Below are positions 5,417 through 10,043 of a stretch of DNA of 10,043 nt, in pieces. This stretch comes from a bacterium (GTDB taxonomy: Bacteria; Planctomycetota; Planctomycetia; Pirellulales; Pirellulaceae), in contig JAUIHJ010000268.1 of the NCBI GenBank assembly GCA_030432015.1, positions 1 to 10,043 on the forward strand, read 5' to 3'. The notes below the pieces were generated by a model. It worked only from the letters and a program-made list of their open reading frames with translations. It was not told the DNA's origin and did no database searches. The position numbers were made by a program, and so were the translations under genes. Each line of letters opens with the position of its first letter. Position 1 is the first letter of the stretch.

Positions 5417-7554
5417 GCAACGAACCTTCGCACGCCGCGAATTTCGACGAGAATGATTACGCACGACCAAACCAGGCGTGGATTTGCGGCTGGGCGGCGG
5501 AAGGCCATGCGTGTCCGCTCGGTCCGGCCCGGTTGGGGGTTTGTCGTTCGGCGTACGAATGCGCGCCGTATCGGGAAGGTGATACCTGGGTCTGTGCGCG
5601 GATGCAGGCCCACGGCGGTCCCTGCGATGCCGGTCCGCTACCGGATGGCAGCTGTTGCCGAGCGATCCAGAAATGTCAGCCGGTTCGTAGCGTGATGTCG
5701 CGACGTGGTGTGATGTCGCTCTGCGTGTTTGCGGCGGCAGTCGGGACGGCAATGATGATGGTCGCGACGCCGGGCCGCTCGCGGTTGATTTCCCCGGGCC
5801 CGCTGATCAGCGCCCATCGTCAAACCGTGGATCATTGCGAAGAATGTCATGCTGTCGGCAATGGCGGGTTAAGCGACTGGGTGCATGCCGCGTTGGATCC
5901 CAAGGCTGGCCCACCACAAAGTGCGCTGTGTCTCGAGTGCCATGTGGAGCTTGGAGCCAACGCGCTCCGCCCCCATAGCCAATCCACCAGCACGCTAACG
6001 GCGCTGGCAGCCAAACAGGCAGAGCGACCCCCGACCAGCGGCTCCTTTCCGTTGGCGGTCGCGAAGGCGACGTTTGGCAGCCCAGCCGCATCACATGCCG
6101 AATTGGCCTGCGCCACGTGTCATCGCGAGCATCATGGGCCCAGCGATTTGACCGAGTTGACCAATCAGCAGTGCCAGGTATGCCACTCGGCGACCTTCCA
6201 CAGCTTTGGCAACGGGCACCCCGCGCTGTCCGGCTATCCCTACGACCGCCCCACACGAATCGCCTTCGACCATCAGACGCATTACGGCATCCATTTTCCC
6301 ACTGCGGGCACGGAGGCACAGCACGCGTGTCGGGACTGCCACGTCCCGGATGCAGCAGATCGGTATATGCTGGCCAAACCATTCGAAGCGACGTGTGCAC
6401 AGTGCCATCAGGAACAGATCGAAGATGCGACGTTGCCCGGTCTGGCCATTGCGGCACTCCCGGCGGTCGATGTCGAGACGCTGCAGGGAGCGGGTGTCGA
6501 GATTGGACACTGGCCCACCATCTATCCTCGTCATGTCGAAGCGAAGGCGGAGTTGGCTCCTTTGCTGGCGTTAATCTCGCCCCAACGCGACGCATTGCGC
6601 AACGTGGAGGCGAAGCTCGCCGGACTCGACCTTTCGGACCTTCGCCAGGCGACCTCGGCACAACTTCGCGACGTGGAGACCTTCGTTTGGCTAATCAAGG
6701 AGTCGCTGGTCGATATCCTGGCCACCGGGCGGCCTGGACTGCGGGCCGAGGCGTCGCAAGGACTTGCAGAATACCTGGACTCAGAGCAGATCGAAACACT
6801 GGTCCGTGTCGTGCCGTTGGAGGGGATCGCTGCGATGCAAGAGCAGTGGCTTCCGCACGTCGCCGAGGAAGTGGCAGCTCGACGATCTGGCTCGCCGCTG
6901 CCCGCAGTTGAAAACACTGACGCTGAAGACACCGCCGCGGACATCGTCGCCGAGGACGCTGCCTCGGTCGCCGCTGTGGACGTTCAAAACTCGCGACTGC
7001 TGCCGTCCGGGTTGGCGATTCACTCGCCCAGCCTGTCGCTCCGTTATCGACCTGCACGCCATGCCGACCCATTGCTGAAAACGTTGCTCGACCTCAGTTT
7101 GGCGCTCAGCGGGGGTGCGCGCCGGCCCGCGAATGATCCGGTGGCTGCACCCAGCAATGCTCTCTACGAAGCGCTGGCAGCCAGTTATTCGAGCGGGCGC
7201 TGTCGAAAATGTCACACGGTGGACCAGACTTCAGTTTCCGGCGGCGGGAGATCGATCAACTGGTTGACTTACCAGGCGTCGACAACACAGCACGCGTTTA
7301 CGCGATTCAACCACGCACCGCACCTGGCTGTTCAGACCAACGAAGCGTGTTCCCATTGCCATGGCTTTGCTCCCGCCGATGTTACCGACAGTCCGATTCT
7401 GAAAACGGGTAGTACCGCTCGCGCAGTGGTATCCGCCGCACGCGACTTCCAACACGACTTTGCACCAATGACGCAGGCGAGGTGTGCCGAATGTCACACC
7501 AAACAGTCTGCCGGCGACCGCTGCACGACCTGCCATAACTATCACGTGCGGTAG
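5413..7554 (+). CDS. Decahaem cytochrome c with cysteine-rich cytoplasmic domain
   Basis: This 713-residue membrane-anchored protein has three parts. Residues 20-90 are cysteine-rich, with nine Cys (25, 34, 44, 50, 61, 71, 81, 82, 88) and motifs such as ACPLGP, GGPC and PDGSCC; none is CXXCH, so this part may bind zinc or iron-sulfur. A single helix spans about 100-118, preceded by SRR, which places the cysteine domain in the cytoplasm. The rest should be periplasmic. Ten CXXCH sites follow, at residues 142, 173, 233, 254, 306, 328, 597, 646, 691 and 704. The first six and last four are separated by a haem-free, largely helical region of 264 residues with an acidic stretch near 500-525. FxHxxH segments (FDHQTH, FNHAPH) are typical of c3/c7-type haem ligands. 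The ATGA overlap with the membrane cytochrome gene implies translational coupling and probably one complex. The role is inferred as periplasmic electron relay; no catalytic site is recognised. Confidence 0.85.
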   Translation: MSNEPSHAANFDENDYARPNQAWICGWAAEGHACPLGPARLGVCRSAYECAPYREGDTWVCARMQAHGGPCDAGPLPDGSCCRAIQKCQPVRSVMSRRGVMSLCVFAAAVGTAMMMVATPGRSRLISPGPLISAHRQTVDHCEECHAVGNGGLSDWVHAALDPKAGPPQSALCLECHVELGANALRPHSQSTSTLTALAAKQAERPPTSGSFPLAVAKATFGSPAASHAELACATCHREHHGPSDLTELTNQQCQVCHSATFHSFGNGHPALSGYPYDRPTRIAFDHQTHYGIHFPTAGTEAQHACRDCHVPDAADRYMLAKPFEATCAQCHQEQIEDATLPGLAIAALPAVDVETLQGAGVEIGHWPTIYPRHVEAKAELAPLLALISPQRDALRNVEAKLAGLDLSDLRQATSAQLRDVETFVWLIKESLVDILATGRPGLRAEASQGLAEYLDSEQIETLVRVVPLEGIAAMQEQWLPHVAEEVAARRSGSPLPAVENTDAEDTAADIVAEDAASVAAVDVQNSRLLPSGLAIHSPSLSLRYRPARHADPLLKTLLDLSLALSGGARRPANDPVAAPSNALYEALAASYSSGRCRKCHTVDQTSVSGGGRSINWLTYQASTTQHAFTRFNHAPHLAVQTNEACSHCHGFAPADVTDSPILKTGSTARAVVSAARDFQHDFAPMTQARCAECHTKQSAGDRCTTCHNYHVR

Positions 7555-7559
7555 GGTCG

Positions 7560-7584
7560 TCGAGCGGCCGATTGGTCCGCTCGA
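7560..7584 (+). terminator. Hairpin just after the decahaem gene
   Basis: TCGAGCGG at 7560-7567 pairs perfectly with CCGCTCGA at 7577-7584 across a 9-base loop, starting 6 bases after the stop codon. No T-run follows, so it is not a classical intrinsic terminator. It may end transcription with Rho or stabilise the 3' end of the operon transcript. Confidence 0.45.
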
Positions 7585-7695
7585 AAGCCGCCGCGATTTC
7601 TTACGCAGCGGCACACCGCGCGGCGCTTCTTGACCGACCGTTGCGGTCCGCACAATCGGCACGACCGGAATAACTGAAGGATCCGTTGCAATTCG

Positions 7696-7705
7696 ACCGA
7701 TCGGT
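7696..7705. promoter_or_regulatory. 10-bp palindrome flanked by TGCAAT direct repeats
   Basis: ACCGATCGGT is a perfect palindrome. TGCAAT occurs on both sides in the same orientation, at 7687-7692 and 7712-7717, starting 25 bases apart. It lies 140 bases before the last gene and could be an operator; no matching site was seen upstream of the first gene. Confidence 0.25.
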
Positions 7706-7757
7706 TATAGGTGCAATAGAGCCAAGAGGTTACGTGAATACTTAGCCTAATCCGCAA

Positions 7758-7790
7758 AGTTTATCGCGCAGCCAGGCGACTGGATAAGCT
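7758..7790. promoter_or_regulatory. Imperfect dyad upstream of the last gene
   Basis: AGTTTATC (7758-7765) and GATAAGCT (7783-7790) are inverted copies with one mismatch. Inside them CAG (7769-7771) and CTG (7780-7782) also pair, with a GCG bulge on the left arm. The element ends 57 bases before the start of the last gene. It may be a regulator site or an RNA structure. Confidence 0.25.
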
Positions 7791-7847
7791 GTAACGATTT
7801 TACGGGCTTCCGTCGCCCGGACGGCGTTTCGCGAGACGGTGGAATTC

Positions 7848-10043
7848 ATGAGAATTGTGAGTCAATTACGCCGGCGTTTTGCTGCCACGCTTCTGGCTGG
7901 CGCCAGTCTCGGGATCGGCGCCGTTCTTGTCTGTCATGACACGGGCCGCACCACCGCCCGTGGCGACGATGGGACGCCAGCACTGCGTCTTCCCGCGTCC
8001 GCACCTCACCAACTGCTGTTACCGGCATCACAAACGGCCAGCCGATTCTGTAGCCCCGCCATTAAGGAGATGAGACGGCAGGGACTATCGATCGCGGATG
8101 ACCAGGGGATGGATCCGGTGCTTCAGGCCTCGGTCCATCGTCCGGATTTCTTGAAGCTGCGGTCACCGTCGAGCAAGCATCAGGATGCGCCAACCGAGTT
8201 CGCGTCGCCGGCAGCTCGAACTTCGTCGCCTCATGCAAGGACTTCCAGCCGGTCTGCCAAACCTGTCACGTTTCGGATTGGCGATCTCGAACCCTTGCCT
8301 GCGCCGATGGAACCGCTGGCTGCGCCGGCGGAATCCAAGGTCGTGGATGTGGCGGTGAACCTGGCCCATGCCAGCTGTTTTGACGGCGACCCGTTTCCGT
8401 CAGCAAAGCAATGCCAATCCTGTCATCCAGGTCACTATCGCGAATGGTCCGTCTCACCTCATGCGTACGCCCAGTTGAGCCCGGTGTTCAACGCAATGTC
8501 CAGCAAGCTGATCGAATTGAACAACGGCACCCTGGGAGACTTTTGTATTCGTTGTCATACACCCGTCGGGATGGCCTTGGATGAGCCGGTTGTGATGAGC
8601 AACATCGATCGTCATCCTGCCGCCCGAGAAGGTGTCACGTGTGTCGTGTGTCATCGCATCAACCAGAATTGGGGCAAAGGGGCGGGACGTTCTGCGTTGG
8701 TGGCTGGCGGGCTGAACGCTCCCATCTATGGCCCAACGGGCAACGAAGTGCTGGCCGATGTGATTTCGAATCCGCAACGCTATGGGGTTTTAAGCTCCGA
8801 GCATGATCCGGAAATTCGAGCCCGCGAGATTCACCAAGAAGTGGTCCCATTCTTTGCGCTGACAACGCCCGCAACGTGTGGTGCCTGCCATGACGTCTTC
8901 TCGCCCAATGGCTTCCGTCTGGAGGACGCTTTCAGCGAATTCAAATCGTCTCCGGCTGCCCACCAGAAGTTCCAGAATTGTCAGGATTGTCACATGGGGG
9001 TCTCGCCTGGTGTGGCGTCCGGCTACGCCTTTGAACCGGCGGCGAAGGTCGGAAACGTGGAGACACGGCCACGCAAGCGCACGAACCATATGATCGTCGG
9101 CCCCGACCACTCGATCGTTCACCCCGGAATTTTCCCCCATAATCCACAGGCGGTTCGCGAAGAGCACCCGGCATTTCGAGACGAGGTCGAGACCGGCCTG
9201 GCGACGATGCGTGAGTGGCTGCAATTCAATTACCGGGCTGGCTGGGGAACCGAGGCTTTTGAGCGCACGGTGACCGAAGACAACTCGTTTCCACAGGCGT
9301 GGAAGAGCCAGGCCCGGCGGTTTCGCGCACGTGACATTCTCAACGATCAATTCGCACTGCTGCGAGAGTCCGATCGAGCTCGCCATCAAGTGCTCAGCGC
9401 GGGTTACAAATTGGGCGACATCGTGCTCGACAAAGCTGATCATCGCGGGATTCAGTTTCGTGTGAAAGTGTGGAACGGAACGGACGGTCACGGCGTACCG
9501 ACGGGCTTCGACGCGGAACGTGTGGTCTTCTTGCGCGTCTCCGTCTGGGACCGTAATGGCCAGTTGGTATTTGTCTCCGGCGATTTAGATCCCAATGGCG
9601 ACATCCGCGACAATCACTCGTTCTATGTCCACAATGGCGAACTGCCTTTGGATCGACAGCTGTTCTCACTGCAAACGCGGTTCTTGACGCGCAACGTGCG
9701 GGGCGGCGAGCGGGAGCAGGTTGTGCCGGTACCGTATTCGCTGGATCCGCTCCCGTTCATGCGTCCGGAGACTCGACCCTTCACAGTCCTGGGGCGTCCT
9801 GTTGCCTCGCGAAAGCACAAGCATAATATCGAAGCCAATGGCGAGCGATGGGCGCGGTACGCCATCAAGCGTTCTCAGTTAACCTGCAACGGTCCCTATT
9901 CCGCGCACGTTGATCTGGTTGCCGGCATGGTGCCAGTCAACTTGATTCACACGATCGCCTCGGTTGGCTTCGACTATGACATGTCCCCACGTGACGTTGC
10001 CGACGCCGTCGTGGCCGGGCACATGGTATTGCAATCCAGTTCG
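7848..10043 (+). CDS. Multihaem cytochrome c with C-terminal beta domain, partial
   Basis: The frame is open from ATG 7848 to the window end, giving 732 residues without a stop. Residues 5-28 form a basic then hydrophobic signal or anchor (RRR then ATLLAGASLGIGAVLV), so the protein is exported. Residues about 40-170 are a low-complexity linker rich in Pro, Ser, Ala and His. Five CXXCH sites follow at 189-193 (CQSCH), 233-237 (CIRCH), 265-269 (CVVCH), 344-348 (CGACH) and 378-382 (CQDCH). Residues about 535-670 look like a beta-sandwich (alternating hydrophobic strands, GHGVPTGF at 547-554, VSGDLDPNGD at 576-585). The haem region resembles c554-type multihaem cytochromes; the order of haem domain then beta domain recurs in large cytochromes of environmental bacteria. 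A weak GGTGGA precedes the start by 4 bases. The separate intergenic region suggests its own promoter, but the haem content ties it functionally to the cluster. A catalytic role is possible but not shown. Confidence 0.8.
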   Translation, partial: MRIVSQLRRRFAATLLAGASLGIGAVLVCHDTGRTTARGDDGTPALRLPASAPHQLLLPASQTASRFCSPAIKEMRRQGLSIADDQGMDPVLQASVHRPDFLKLRSPSSKHQDAPTEFASPAARTSSPHARTSSRSAKPVTFRIGDLEPLPAPMEPLAAPAESKVVDVAVNLAHASCFDGDPFPSAKQCQSCHPGHYREWSVSPHAYAQLSPVFNAMSSKLIELNNGTLGDFCIRCHTPVGMALDEPVVMSNIDRHPAAREGVTCVVCHRINQNWGKGAGRSALVAGGLNAPIYGPTGNEVLADVISNPQRYGVLSSEHDPEIRAREIHQEVVPFFALTTPATCGACHDVFSPNGFRLEDAFSEFKSSPAAHQKFQNCQDCHMGVSPGVASGYAFEPAAKVGNVETRPRKRTNHMIVGPDHSIVHPGIFPHNPQAVREEHPAFRDEVETGLATMREWLQFNYRAGWGTEAFERTVTEDNSFPQAWKSQARRFRARDILNDQFALLRESDRARHQVLSAGYKLGDIVLDKADHRGIQFRVKVWNGTDGHGVPTGFDAERVVFLRVSVWDRNGQLVFVSGDLDPNGDIRDNHSFYVHNGELPLDRQLFSLQTRFLTRNVRGGEREQVVPVPYSLDPLPFMRPETRPFTVLGRPVASRKHKHNIEANGERWARYAIKRSQLTCNGPYSAHVDLVAGMVPVNLIHTIASVGFDYDMSPRDVADAVVAGHMVLQSSS

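Larger units (their letters stand above)
7555..7847. other. Gap of 293 bases with several inverted repeats
   Basis: No gene is supported here on either strand. The stretch holds a perfect 8-bp hairpin right after the decahaem stop, a smaller hairpin at 7636-7648 (GACCG-TTG-CGGTC), a 10-bp palindrome at 7696-7705, a longer imperfect dyad at 7758-7790 and a CCGTC/GACGG pair near the next start. It contrasts with the 57-base, 27-base and overlapping junctions upstream, so it is the most likely transcription boundary in the window and the likely promoter region for the last gene. I could not assign a -35/-10 pair with normal spacing. Confidence 0.5.

Noticed and set aside
5807..6661. Minus-strand open frame of 284 codons opposite the decahaem gene
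   Set aside because: It lies fully within a gene with regularly placed haem motifs and its translation is Arg/Pro-rich, as expected of an antisense frame.
7848..7937. Lipoprotein signal in the last cytochrome (Cys29 after AVLV)
   Set aside because: The residue before the Cys is Val, not Gly, Ala or Ser, so it does not fit a lipobox.

Overview
The window is a dense block of electron-transfer genes, all on the + strand. It encodes four multihaem c-type cytochromes (4, 4, 10 and at least 5 CXXCH sites), one soluble iron-sulfur protein fused to cyclic-nucleotide-binding-like domains, and one small membrane cytochrome b. Together that is at least 23 covalent haems, a predicted pair of b haems and four predicted [4Fe-4S] clusters. 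The DNA looks moderately GC-rich. The mix of tandem c554-like tetrahaem cytochromes, a cNMP/ferredoxin fusion and a decahaem protein with a cysteine-rich N-terminus suggests a planctomycete (Pirellula/Rhodopirellula-like). This is inference from gene style; no phylogenetic marker is present.

Layout. Positions 1-272 hold no confident gene; a small hairpin, a five-codon mini-ORF and a broken Cys/His-rich minus-strand reading frame are noted there. Two paralogous tetrahaem cytochromes follow (273-1400 and 1583-2785), separated by 182 bases that contain four copies of a 16-bp tandem repeat. Next come the cNMP-domain/ferredoxin fusion (2843-4564), a membrane cytochrome b with two His-X13-His helices (4592-5416) and a decahaem membrane-anchored cytochrome (5413-7554), which overlaps the previous gene by ATGA. 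Spacing and strand make 1583-7554 a likely operon, probably including the first gene. A 293-base gap with several inverted repeats separates this from a fifth cytochrome-type gene starting at 7848, which runs off the window end and may be a separate transcription unit.

How the parts may work together (inference). The ferredoxin fusion has no export signal and should sit in the cytoplasm. The membrane protein has the geometry for a two-haem path across the bilayer and a cytoplasmic loop of about 120 residues that could dock the ferredoxin. The decahaem protein is predicted to put a nine-cysteine domain in the cytoplasm and ten haems in the periplasm. The tetrahaem proteins carry signal sequences and would be periplasmic electron carriers. 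The set therefore looks like a transmembrane electron conduit linking a cytoplasmic Fe-S or quinone pool to periplasmic cytochromes, comparable in logic to the Geobacter Cbc complexes. No catalytic molybdopterin subunit or recognisable terminal reductase is present, so the donor, acceptor and direction of electron flow are unknown.
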